Assembly (NCBI GenBank): GCA_007134025.1
Contig: SLLR01000020.1
Location: forward strand, 1-64,000
Source: Desulfuromonadaceae bacterium
GTDB lineage: Bacteria; Desulfobacterota; Desulfuromonadia; Desulfuromonadales; Syntrophotaleaceae
Reading direction: 5' to 3'
DNA: 64,000 nt
A program made the position numbers and the translations under genes. Every line of letters starts with the position of its first letter. The first letter of the stretch is position 1. This document shows, one piece after another, positions 21,344 through 28,511 of this stretch. The notes under the pieces were generated by a model that saw nothing but the letters and a program-made list of their open reading frames with translations, searched no databases and was not told where the DNA came from.

Positions 21344-21398
21344 GGTTGCCTCCTTGTGGGTGTTTGTCGGGCCGGGTGAAAGGATCTCGGGGCCCTTA

Positions 21399-21412
21399 TA
21401 AAGATATCTTTA
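21399..21412. promoter_or_regulatory. 14-bp perfect palindrome in divergent intergenic region
   Basis: TAAAGATATCTTTA lies 56 bases upstream of the secreted-protein gene and 124 bases upstream of cmoA. It is a possible operator; no regulator is identified. Confidence 0.4.
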
Positions 21413-21477
21413 ACTCTATCATGTTTTTTCTCGCTGTGCCGGTGACGGCTAAAAGGGCTGATGTTGGCCTCGGGTTC

Positions 21478-21486
21478 TGCTATAAT
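21478..21486 (+). promoter_or_regulatory. Extended -10 promoter for cmoA
   Basis: TGCTATAAT, a consensus extended -10 element, 50 bases before the cmoA ATG. No good -35 is seen, which is normal for this promoter class. Confidence 0.55.
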
Positions 21487-21535
21487 CGGCGCGCCGCTTG
21501 CGGGGCGGGCTTTTAAATAAAGTAAAAGGCGAACC

Positions 21536-22267
21536 ATGAGTAAAGACGACATCTATGCCGGCTCACAGGGGCCGTCTCCTTTTGAATTCAACGAACGGGT
21601 TGCCGCGGTTTTTGACGATATGATCGGCCGTTCGGTCCCCGGTTACCGGGAATTGATCGGGCGGCTGGCTCAACTGTGTCGTTATTATTACCAGCCCGAT
21701 AGCTGTATCTACGATCTGGGCTGCTCAACCGGCAATCTGGGGCTGGCGCTGTGCCGGGAGATGGCCGGCGACACCTTCCGCATGGTGGCGGTGGACAGCT
21801 CCCGACCGATGCTCGACCGCTACCGGGAGCGGCTGCCAGAGGGATCCTGCCGGGAATCCATCGAACTGGTCTGCGGCGATATTCGTGAGCAGCCGTTGCA
21901 AAACGCTTCGGTGGTGGTGATCACCTTGACCCTGCAGTTTCTGCCCCTTGCCGATCGAGACGCCCTGCTCGCCAGGGTCTACCGGGCGCTGCGCCCCGGG
22001 GGCGTTCTGCTGCTGACGGAAAAAATTCAGCAGACCGACCCTGCACTGGAGCTGCTGCAGCAGGATTTTTACTACCGCTTCAAAAAAGAGCGTGGCTATT
22101 CGGAGCTGGAAATCAGCCAGAAGCGCGAAGCCCTGGAAAACGTTCTTATACCAGAAACCGTCGGCGCTCACCAACGACGTCTCGAGGAAGCCGGTTTTCG
22201 CTGTTACGACCTGTGGTTCAAGTGGTTCAGTTTCGCCTCCCTGCTGGCACGCAAGGAGACACCCTGA
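21536..22267 (+). CDS. cmoA: Carboxy-S-adenosyl-L-methionine synthase CmoA
   Basis: A 243-residue SAM-fold enzyme that makes carboxy-SAM from SAM and prephenate, for wobble uridine modification (cmo5U34) of tRNA. The family N-terminus DDIYAG...FEFNERVAAVFDDMIGRSVPGY is intact, followed by the SAM motif YDLGCSTGNLG (about 61-71). The stop overlaps the cmoB start by one base (TGATG), so the two are coupled. Length is like E. coli CmoA (247). Confidence 0.95.
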   Translation: MSKDDIYAGSQGPSPFEFNERVAAVFDDMIGRSVPGYRELIGRLAQLCRYYYQPDSCIYDLGCSTGNLGLALCREMAGDTFRMVAVDSSRPMLDRYRERLPEGSCRESIELVCGDIREQPLQNASVVVITLTLQFLPLADRDALLARVYRALRPGGVLLLTEKIQQTDPALELLQQDFYYRFKKERGYSELEISQKREALENVLIPETVGAHQRRLEEAGFRCYDLWFKWFSFASLLARKETP

Positions 22268-23238
22268 TGCTGGATTTGAAGGAAACGCTGAAGGTTTGGG
22301 GTGAGCAGGCGTGGCTGGATTCTCTGGAAACCCTGCTGGATGAAAAGGAGCAGTTTCTTACTCAAGTGGACGGCAACGCGCGTCGCCTGCTGCCGCTTCT
22401 CGAGCGGCTGCCGAGCGTGGCTGATCCCGACGTGGATCTGGACGCCGACTGGATCCGTGTCGGCAGCAAGACCGACCTCACCGGGAAGCAGCAGGCGGAA
22501 CTGCGGGACATCCTCCTGGAATTCCGCCACTGGCGCAAGGGACCTTTCAGTCTGTTCGGGGTCGAGATCGACAGCGAATGGCGCTCGGACCTGAAATGGA
22601 ACCGCATCAGGCACCACATCACGTCGCTGGCCGGGCGCCGGGTGCTGGATGTAGGCAGCAGCTGCGGCTATTACCTGCTGCGCATGGCCGCCCAGCGGCC
22701 CTGGCTGGCTCTTGGCCTGGAGCCCTATGCGCCCTTTTACTGCCAGTATCTGTTGCTGCAGCGGCTGATCGCCGCCCCCCAGGTGCAGTGCTGGCCCCTT
22801 AAGTTGGAAGAGCTGCCGGAGATGAGCGCCTGTTTCGACAGTATTTTTCATATGGGAGTGCTGGCCCACCAGCGGGCGCCTCTCGATGCCCTCAAGCAGT
22901 TGGGCGGGATGTTGCGACCGGGCGGCGAGCTGATTCTGGAAACTCTGATCGTCGAAGGCGAAGGTCCATGGGCCTTCTGCCCTCCCCAGCGCTATGCCAA
23001 GATGCACAATGTATTTTTTCTGCCCACCGTTGCCTGTCTTCGAGGGTGGCTGGAGCGGGCCGGGTTCAGCAACATCCGCTGCATCGACCAGAACTGGACC
23101 GGACCGGAGGAGCAGCGCCGCACCGAGTGGATTCGAAGTGAATCCCTGAGCGACTTTCTGGATCCGCAGGATTTCCGCAAAACCATCGAAGGGCATCCGG
23201 CTCCGCTGCGCGCGGTGCTGCTGGCCGAGTGCCGCTAA
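22267..23238 (+). CDS. cmoB: tRNA U34 carboxymethyltransferase CmoB
   Basis: A 323-residue enzyme that transfers the carboxymethyl group from carboxy-SAM to 5-hydroxyuridine 34 of tRNA. The SAM-binding motif is VLDVGSSCGYYLLRMA (about 122-137), and the family-specific N-terminal region contains FRHWRKGPFSLFGVEIDSEW. ATG 22267 overlaps the cmoA stop. The length equals E. coli CmoB (323). The upstream hydroxylation step (TrhO or TrhP) is not encoded here. Confidence 0.95.
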   Translation: MLDLKETLKVWGEQAWLDSLETLLDEKEQFLTQVDGNARRLLPLLERLPSVADPDVDLDADWIRVGSKTDLTGKQQAELRDILLEFRHWRKGPFSLFGVEIDSEWRSDLKWNRIRHHITSLAGRRVLDVGSSCGYYLLRMAAQRPWLALGLEPYAPFYCQYLLLQRLIAAPQVQCWPLKLEELPEMSACFDSIFHMGVLAHQRAPLDALKQLGGMLRPGGELILETLIVEGEGPWAFCPPQRYAKMHNVFFLPTVACLRGWLERAGFSNIRCIDQNWTGPEEQRRTEWIRSESLSDFLDPQDFRKTIEGHPAPLRAVLLAECR

Positions 23239-23246
23239 TGCTGTCA

Positions 23247-23281
23247 GCGCCGAGACCCTGCCGACAACGGCGCGTTTTTTT
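23247..23281 (+). terminator. Rho-independent terminator after cmoB
   Basis: Stem GCGCCG/CGGCGC (23247-23252 with 23268-23273), then G and seven T. Confidence 0.75.
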
Positions 23282-23312
23282 CACCAACCCGTAAAGACCA
23301 TGGAGGATCGCC

Positions 23313-23525
23313 ATGCCCGTCATTCGCCTTGCCATTTCTCCCCAACCCGGAGAAGTCAAACATCAGCTCATCGCCCGGCTTACGGAGGCGGCGGCCGCGG
23401 AAACTGGAATTCCAGCGGCCAAGTTCTTGGTTTTAATCGACGAACTGCCTCGGGAAAATATCGGTGTCGGTGGCTTGCCCCTCGATGAGCTCATGGCCCG
23501 ACAGGGCGATGCAGACAACCCCTAA
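23313..23525 (+). CDS. 4-oxalocrotonate tautomerase-like protein
   Basis: A 70-residue protein starting MPVIRLAIS; Pro2 becomes the N-terminal catalytic proline of the tautomerase superfamily. The middle (ETGIPAAKFLVLIDELPRENIGVGG) matches the family pattern around the active-site strand. It has a GGAGG site. It precedes the flavin reductase by 14 bases and is probably in the same operon. The substrate is unknown. Confidence 0.8.
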   Translation: MPVIRLAISPQPGEVKHQLIARLTEAAAAETGIPAAKFLVLIDELPRENIGVGGLPLDELMARQGDADNP

Positions 23526-23539
23526 TCCGGAGGAATCCC

Positions 23540-24112
23540 ATGGAAAAAGTCTCCCTTGGCATCAAAACCCTCGCCCAACCGTCGCCGGTTTGGCTGGTCG
23601 GTACCTATGACGATGCCGGTCGGCCCAATCTGGCCACCATTGCCTGGGGCGGCATCTGCTGCTCCAAACCGCCTTGCGTCGCCATCTCCCTGCGTCCGGC
23701 CACCTACAGCCATGACAGCATTCTGCGCCGTGGCGCCTTTACCGTCAATGTCGCCACCGAGGCCTTCGCCCGCCAGGCCGACTACTGCGGCATCGTTTCG
23801 GGGCGGGACGGCAATAAGTTCGACGCCGCCGGCCTGACGGCGGTCCGCAGCGAGTTGGTGGACGCTCCCTATGTCGAGGAATTTCCGCTGATTCTGGAAT
23901 GCCGTCTGCAGCAGACCGTGGAGGTTGGCGGACACACCCAGTTCATCGGCGAGATTGCCGATGTCAAGGCCGATCCGGCGGTGCTGTCGGCAGACGGGAT
24001 TCCCGATATCGAAAAGGTGCGGCCGATGATTTTTACCCCGGTAATCCGCACCTACCACGGCACCGGAAGTTATCTGGGGCAGGCCTTTTCCATCGGTAAG
24101 GAATTTGTGTAG
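23540..24112 (+). CDS. Flavin reductase-like domain protein
   Basis: A 190-residue protein of the FMN-binding split-barrel flavin reductase family. Typical features are PSPVWLVGTYDD...PNLATIAWGGICCSKPPCVAISLRP (residues about 14-55) and GAFTVNVAT. In anaerobes such proteins are often flavoredoxins that hold FMN and pass electrons. A GGAGG site precedes ATG. The neighbouring tautomerase gives no clear pathway. Confidence 0.88.
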   Translation: MEKVSLGIKTLAQPSPVWLVGTYDDAGRPNLATIAWGGICCSKPPCVAISLRPATYSHDSILRRGAFTVNVATEAFARQADYCGIVSGRDGNKFDAAGLTAVRSELVDAPYVEEFPLILECRLQQTVEVGGHTQFIGEIADVKADPAVLSADGIPDIEKVRPMIFTPVIRTYHGTGSYLGQAFSIGKEFV

Positions 24113-24161
24113 GGTTCTTGTGGGGGGCTTGAGGGGACTGTTGTACCTGTGCTGAAGCCCT

Positions 24162-24587
24162 TTAACGGGACCGGTTCTCGGTTCGCTCCAGCCACCCTTT
24201 GAGGGCTTCGATAACGATGGTTGCCTGTTGGCCGTTCAGCTGCCGCAGGTCGGCGATGCCGGTCATGCGCTTGGCAAAACGGGCCAGAGCGGTCCAGCGG
24301 GGATCGCGTACCGCGCCCAACTGGTGAAGGCGTAGCCACAGGCCGCGAGCCTTCCATACCGTAGCGGGCAGGGGGCGGTCGCCGGATCGGGGCAGGCGTG
24401 GGCGCCAGCCAAGGGCCTGCAGGCGGTCGAGCAGATGGCGCAGTTCTGCCTCGTCCAGATCGGCCGCCGATGTTCGACCCGCTATCGTGGAGTCGATGAG
24501 GGCCCGGTATTCCTCGTCGCTCAGTCCCAGCTCTTTTTTGGCAATATGGATTTTGGCCAGACATCTGCGACGATAGTCCTGCGGCAT
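24162..24587 (-). CDS. GemA-like protein (Mu gp16 family, DUF1018)
   Basis: A 141-residue protein whose N-terminus KIHIAKKELGLSDEEYRALI matches the GemA/gp16 family of Mu-like phages, where GemA affects host gene expression and DNA supercoiling. The C-terminal half (KARGLWLRLHQLGAVRD...FAKRMTGI) is also family-like. No other phage gene lies nearby: the neighbours are a flavin reductase and a LysR gene. It has an AGGGGG site and seems intact, so it is either a phage relic or a domesticated copy. Confidence 0.78.
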   Translation of the reverse strand: MPQDYRRRCLAKIHIAKKELGLSDEEYRALIDSTIAGRTSAADLDEAELRHLLDRLQALGWRPRLPRSGDRPLPATVWKARGLWLRLHQLGAVRDPRWTALARFAKRMTGIADLRQLNGQQATIVIEALKGWLERTENRSR

Positions 24588-24612
24588 GTCCCCCTGCCTT
24601 TCTCCTGAGGTT

Positions 24613-25488
24613 TTAGCCTGTCATTTCAACTGTGGAGGTCTTCGGGAACAGCTCCAGCAGCGCGCCGAGAGCCGGCGAAGCGTTCATGTCCCGGCGTCGA
24701 ATAAACAGAGTCGGAACCCGGCAGAAGGGTTCCGCGATCCGGTGAATCCTTACCAGCGACGCAAAGGGGCCCCGTTCGACAAAAGACCGGGGCAGCATAC
24801 TGATGCCCATGCCGGCGCCGACACAGCCGAGAATCGCGTCCAGTGTGCCGAACTCCGCGGTTCGCACCGGAGTCAGGCCCGCTTCCCGCAACCACTGCTC
24901 CAGGCGATTGCGGCAGGAGCAGCCGGGGCGGAACACCAGGATGGTGTCAAAACTGTCGGCTGCCGGCAGGGGCTCGTCCGGGGCCGTGATCAGCACCATC
25001 TCCTCCTCGCAAACGGCCTGCTGGACAAGCTCGCCGTTGGCCACCGGACCGCCCACAAAGGCCCCTTCCAGCTCGTAATTCAGCACCTGGCGGATCAACT
25101 CCTGACTGGCTCCGGTCTGCAGGCTGATGTCCACTTTGGGATAACGGCGATGGTAACGGCTCAGAAGCTGGGGCAGATGGACCGCCGCTACCGTGTCGAT
25201 GGCGCCGAAGCTCAGGGGGCCCTGGGGAGGAAGGGCGCCGCTTACCGCCAGTCGGGCTTCTTCCACAATCCGCAGAATCTGTCGTGCGTAGCCCTGCAGG
25301 CTGCGACCCGCCGCGGTTGGCACCATGCCGCGCCCGGTACGGGCAAACAACGGGGTACCAAGATTGTCTTCCAGCCGCCGCAAACGGGTCGTGACGTTGG
25401 ATTGCACATAGTGCAGGCGCTCCGCGGCGCGAGAGACGCTTCCTTCTTCGGCAACCGCCAGAAAAATGCGCAGTGATCCCAGATCCAT
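24613..25488 (-). CDS. LysR-family transcriptional regulator
   Basis: A 291-residue regulator. The winged helix-turn-helix occupies residues 1-60 (SLRIFLAVAEEGSVSRAAERLHYVQSNVTTRLRRLE) and the periplasmic-binding-protein-like effector domain about 90-290. An AGGAGGG site precedes the ATG. It is divergent from the MoaD/ThiS-like gene; an ATC-N9-GAT-type box and an 8-5-8 palindrome lie between them, so it probably regulates that gene and itself. The effector is unknown. Two cysteines (CSCRNR, about 184) sit in the effector domain. Confidence 0.92.
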   Translation of the reverse strand: MDLGSLRIFLAVAEEGSVSRAAERLHYVQSNVTTRLRRLEDNLGTPLFARTGRGMVPTAAGRSLQGYARQILRIVEEARLAVSGALPPQGPLSFGAIDTVAAVHLPQLLSRYHRRYPKVDISLQTGASQELIRQVLNYELEGAFVGGPVANGELVQQAVCEEEMVLITAPDEPLPAADSFDTILVFRPGCSCRNRLEQWLREAGLTPVRTAEFGTLDAILGCVGAGMGISMLPRSFVERGPFASLVRIHRIAEPFCRVPTLFIRRRDMNASPALGALLELFPKTSTVEMTG

Positions 25489-25507
25489 AGTGGACCCTCC
25501 TGATGTG

Positions 25508-25528
25508 GATATCTCTAAAGACGATATC
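25508..25528. promoter_or_regulatory. Probable LysR-type operator
   Basis: GATATC-N9-GATATC. This contains ATC-N9-GAT, the inverted-repeat form known for several LysR-family boxes such as that of NodD. It lies 20 bases upstream of the LysR start. Confidence 0.5.
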
Positions 25529-25539
25529 AGGGTTCAGCT

Positions 25540-25576
25540 CAATTCATTTGACATGAATTGATGATCTTCCTATGCT
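25540..25576 (+). promoter_or_regulatory. Predicted promoter with overlapping palindrome, MoaD-like gene
   Basis: TTGACA (25548-25553) and TATGCT (25571-25576) with a 17-base spacer. The -35 is embedded in a perfect palindrome, CAATTCAT-N5-ATGAATTG (25540-25560), which would let a bound protein control polymerase access. The transcript would have a leader of about 200 bases. Confidence 0.6.
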
Positions 25577-25582
25577 CAAAAG

Positions 25583-25786
25583 ACGGGCCGCTGGCATGAA
25601 ATTCTGTCCCCGGCGATCGACCGACAACGCCGCCCTGCGGGCCCCGGTAGGTGGGCGCAGGATCACGGTCGAATGATTCAGTCCGGATAATGTGAGCCAG
25701 AGGGCAACCAGTTTTTCGGCGCTGCCACTGCTGAAGGCCCCGCAGGGGTTTTTCAGCCTGTTTGCCGCCGCAAGGAGAACAATGTC
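25583..25786 (+). ncRNA. Structured leader RNA, possible riboswitch
   Basis: Non-coding leader of the MoaD/ThiS-like gene. A stem TCGACCG/CGGTCGA (25617-25623 with 25666-25672) encloses a second stem CCTGCG/CGCAGG (25634-25639 with 25656-25661). It ends in a terminator-like hairpin (25730-25757) before the ribosome site CAAGGAGAAC. An aptamer-plus-terminator layout is inferred. A molybdenum- or tungsten-cofactor RNA would fit the gene, but I cannot confirm the consensus. Confidence 0.4.
25730..25757 (+). terminator. Terminator-like hairpin inside the leader
   Basis: AAGGCCCC-GCA-GGGGTTTTT (25734-25753), also able to close further through GCTGAA/TTCAGC. It sits 30 bases before the ATG, a position expected for attenuation, not for ending the preceding gene, which is on the other strand. 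Confidence 0.6.
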
Positions 25787-26095
25787 ATGAGCAACGCACC
25801 CAACACCAAGATCCGCATGTTCGGTTCACTGCACACCTTTCGCCGCAATCGGGGGCTTGAGTCCTTCGAAATGATGTATATTCCGCCCGAGGGTTGTAAC
25901 GGCTATGACCTGGCCCGTGAGCTGGGTCTACCGATGAACAAGATTGAAGGGGTTTTTGTCAACAATACCGCCTATCCGCTGGATGCGCACATCAAGCCCG
26001 GCGACAAGGTCGCGATTATTTCCTCCGGAGTACCGGGCCCCCATCGCTACTCCCTTGGCATTCATTCGGCGGGAAAGCACCTGCGCGAGGAATAG
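25787..26095 (+). CDS. MoaD/ThiS-like beta-grasp protein lacking the GG tail
   Basis: A 102-residue ubiquitin-fold protein. Middle and end match the MoaD/ThiS family: GCNGYDLARELGL, VEGVFVNNTAYPLDAHIKPGDKVAIISSG in type (about 45-80; first residues here are IEGVFVNN). It then reads PGPHRYSLGIHSAGKHLREE, so the C-terminal Gly-Gly needed for sulfur transfer is missing and a 20-residue tail replaces it. It may be a structural or regulatory relative of pterin cofactor synthesis. A strong promoter, operator and leader precede it. Confidence 0.72.
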   Translation: MSNAPNTKIRMFGSLHTFRRNRGLESFEMMYIPPEGCNGYDLARELGLPMNKIEGVFVNNTAYPLDAHIKPGDKVAIISSGVPGPHRYSLGIHSAGKHLREE

Positions 26096-26230
26096 ACCAG
26101 GGCAAGGGCTGGTCGCGGCTGCGACTGCAGCCTCGGTCTCACTCCTCAATTCGCCAATCTCCACCTGTAAAAACAGTTCTCCCTCCTTATGAGGCCGTGG
26201 ACATTCTGCCGTCGGCTGCGGTTTTCCGTT

Positions 26231-27061
26231 TCAGGATTTATGACGTCGCAGAAAAGCCACCCCGAACCAGCATAAAACGGCCAGCGCCATGAGCGGCAGG
26301 GCGGGAACAAAGTGACCGCTGGTCTGGGCCAGCAGGATGGCCGCAAACAGCGCGCCCACGGAAACGGGCAGGTAGCGGCCGGCACGACCGGAAGCGCCGA
26401 GCAGATTGTCGTTGATGGCGTAGCGGCGGGCGACCACGGCGAAAAATGCCGCCATGATCCAGTCCGAGACGCCGAACACCGGAGCCATGCCCGCAGGGCC
26501 GGGGAATGCCAGTTTGACCAGCAGCATGTCGACGAGGGGAACGGGGCCTTCTGGAGCCAGGTAGTAGGTTTGGATTTCCTCGCTGAAACCGGCAGTGGGG
26601 CCGCCAAACCAACTGGCAAAATCGGCCATGCCCATGACCAGACAGACCGGTATGATCTCCCACAGGCGCTGCAGATAGCGTCCCAGAGTGGCACCGACCA
26701 GGGTGGCGCCCCCCAGCAGAAAGGCCGACTGAACAATGGTCAGCACCGGTTGCCAGACAGGAACGGGAAAGGGACGGTGCAGCAGCCAGATGCCCAGCAA
26801 CAAGGCCAGAGCCCAGAACAGATAGAAGAAGCGGGAGCGTTTTGCCGGCTGCAGTCGCAGCGCCGGAAGTAGCAACTGGGCGGCGCCAAACAGCTGCAGG
26901 GCAACAAAGCCGCCCGCCCACCAGCGGCCGGTCTCCTCAAAAAGCCGCCCGGCGCTCCACAGGACCAGCACCGCAGCACTCCATAGCAGGAAGCCGGCAA
27001 AAAGCTTGGCACATTGCCGCTGGTTCCAGGTGCCGACAGAACTGATCAGGGAAGCTGCCAT
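26231..27061 (-). CDS. Multi-pass membrane protein with presenilin-like motifs
   Basis: A 276-residue protein with about nine hydrophobic segments. Three motifs stand in the order known for GxGD intramembrane aspartyl proteases (presenilin, signal peptide peptidase): an aspartate at the end of one segment (GMADFASWF, Asp147), an aspartate at the start of a later one (FGVSDWIMAAFF, Asp200) and PALP (253-256) at the start of the last. The spacing (53 and 53 residues) resembles archaeal presenilin homologues. The third motif residue is Ser in place of Gly (GVSD), and there is no Tyr before Asp147. Protease function is inference. It lies 26 bases after yajD and is probably co-transcribed. Confidence 0.65.
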   Translation of the reverse strand: MAASLISSVGTWNQRQCAKLFAGFLLWSAAVLVLWSAGRLFEETGRWWAGGFVALQLFGAAQLLLPALRLQPAKRSRFFYLFWALALLLGIWLLHRPFPVPVWQPVLTIVQSAFLLGGATLVGATLGRYLQRLWEIIPVCLVMGMADFASWFGGPTAGFSEEIQTYYLAPEGPVPLVDMLLVKLAFPGPAGMAPVFGVSDWIMAAFFAVVARRYAINDNLLGASGRAGRYLPVSVGALFAAILLAQTSGHFVPALPLMALAVLCWFGVAFLRRHKS

Positions 27062-27087
27062 GCGCTGAAGGGCCCTTGCTGGCGGGG

Positions 27088-27471
27088 TCAGTCCGAGTCC
27101 CCGGCGAGTCCTGCCAGAGCAGCGAAAGGGGAGTGGCTCAGGGAAGGACGAACTGGCGCCGTGGAGGGGTTATCCGTGTCGCGGTCCTGCTGAACTGCCC
27201 GGCTGTGTTCGTGGTCGTGGCAGTAGACGCAGAGCAGCTCCCAGTTGCTGCCGTCCGGAGGATTGTTGTCGTGGTTGTGGTCGATGTGATGGACCGTCAA
27301 CTCGCGTAATTTCTTGCCTTCAAATTCCCGGGCACAGCGGCCGCACACCGACGGAAACAGTTTCATGGCCTGTTCGCGGTATCCGGCCTGACGAACCTGC
27401 TGTTCTCGCCGCATCGCAGTGACGATGTCGTTGACTTGCGGCGCTCTTTTCCTCCTGCCGGCGTTGTTCAT
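27088..27471 (-). CDS. yajD: HNH nuclease family protein YajD
   Basis: A 127-residue protein close to E. coli YajD: GYREQAMKLFPSVCGRCAREF, LRELTVHHIDHNHDNNP, DGSNWELLCVYCHDHEHS and a C-terminal PFAALAGL. The HNH core (about 65-93) has the HH, N and H residues, and two CxxC pairs (CGRC, CVYC) that bind zinc. Cellular role is not established. A GAGGGG site precedes the ATG. Confidence 0.93.
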   Translation of the reverse strand: MNNAGRRKRAPQVNDIVTAMRREQQVRQAGYREQAMKLFPSVCGRCAREFEGKKLRELTVHHIDHNHDNNPPDGSNWELLCVYCHDHEHSRAVQQDRDTDNPSTAPVRPSLSHSPFAALAGLAGDSD

Positions 27472-27642
27472 CTTGACCCCTCGGGTAAGTTCTTGACAGA
27501 ATGCGGTCCTGGGAGCTTGCCGAAAAACGGCCCGCCCCGAATCCCGGTCACGTTGACCATGAGCCGAGCCTACTCTTTTCAGGCGGAGAGATCAATCCCT
27601 CTGTGGGTAGAGGCACGTCCACGGAGGAAAGGTACAGAAGAC

Positions 27643-28503
27643 ATGCCCGAAAGAAGAAAATTTGCTTACAGGCTTTTCTGGAACTGCGGTCTGATCACGG
27701 TGGGCTCCCTGATACAGGCCATCGCTCTCAAAGCTATCGGCACTCCGCACAATTTTATTCCGGGCGGACTGTTCGGGGTCGGCTCGCTGATCTATTACAA
27801 CACCCAATTTCTCAATCCCGGGCTGCTTTACCTGTTGCTGAACATTCCCATGTTCATCCTCGGATATCTCTTTATCACCCGCCGTTTCCTCGGCTACAGC
27901 GCCCTGGCCATGGTGCTCATTACAGTCTTTTACCAGCTGATACCGTTTCGCTTCGATATGGATAATCAACTTTATGCGGCGCTGGCGTTCGGGGTGGTGC
28001 TCGGCGCCGGGGTCGGGGTGGTGCTGCGCTCCCTGGGCTCCAACGGCGGTCTTGATGTTGCGGCAGTGATTCTCAACCAGCGTTTCAACATCGGGGTCGG
28101 TAAAGTCTATTTTGTATTTAACGCGCTTTTGTTTTCGGTCGGTTTTGCCAGTCTCGATAACGACCTGGTCATCGCCTCAATGATCGCCATGTTTGTCTGC
28201 TCGACGGCGGTAGATTATGTGCTTTCCATGTTCAACCAGCGCAAACTGGCCTTCATCGTCTCGGAAAAACCGGATCAGATCGCCGCCGAAGTCATGCACC
28301 GGCTGAAGATCGGCACCACCCTGCTACCGGCAGTGGGTGCCTACCGCCGTCGGGAAAAAACCGTGCTGATGGTGGTGATCAACAATATCCAACTGAAGCG
28401 GCTGGAGGAGATCGTCTTTTCCATCGACGAACATGCCCTGTTTATTGTCGAGAACACTTTCAGCGTTCTGGGATCGACCTTTTCGCGCCGGAAAATCTAC
28501 TGA
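27643..28503 (+). CDS. YitT family membrane protein
   Basis: A 286-residue protein with five or six transmembrane segments and a C-terminal cytoplasmic DUF2179 domain (about 205-280). Typical YitT features are GLITVGSLIQAIALKAI...IPGGLFGVGSLIYY and GSNGGLDVAAVILNQRF. Function is not established; the family may act in small-molecule export or sensing. ATG 27643 was chosen since the protein aligns with the family from there; a longer reading to 27436 lacks support and overlaps yajD. Confidence 0.88.
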   Translation: MPERRKFAYRLFWNCGLITVGSLIQAIALKAIGTPHNFIPGGLFGVGSLIYYNTQFLNPGLLYLLLNIPMFILGYLFITRRFLGYSALAMVLITVFYQLIPFRFDMDNQLYAALAFGVVLGAGVGVVLRSLGSNGGLDVAAVILNQRFNIGVGKVYFVFNALLFSVGFASLDNDLVIASMIAMFVCSTAVDYVLSMFNQRKLAFIVSEKPDQIAAEVMHRLKIGTTLLPAVGAYRRREKTVLMVVINNIQLKRLEEIVFSIDEHALFIVENTFSVLGSTFSRRKIY

Positions 28504-28511
28504 ACGGCGGT

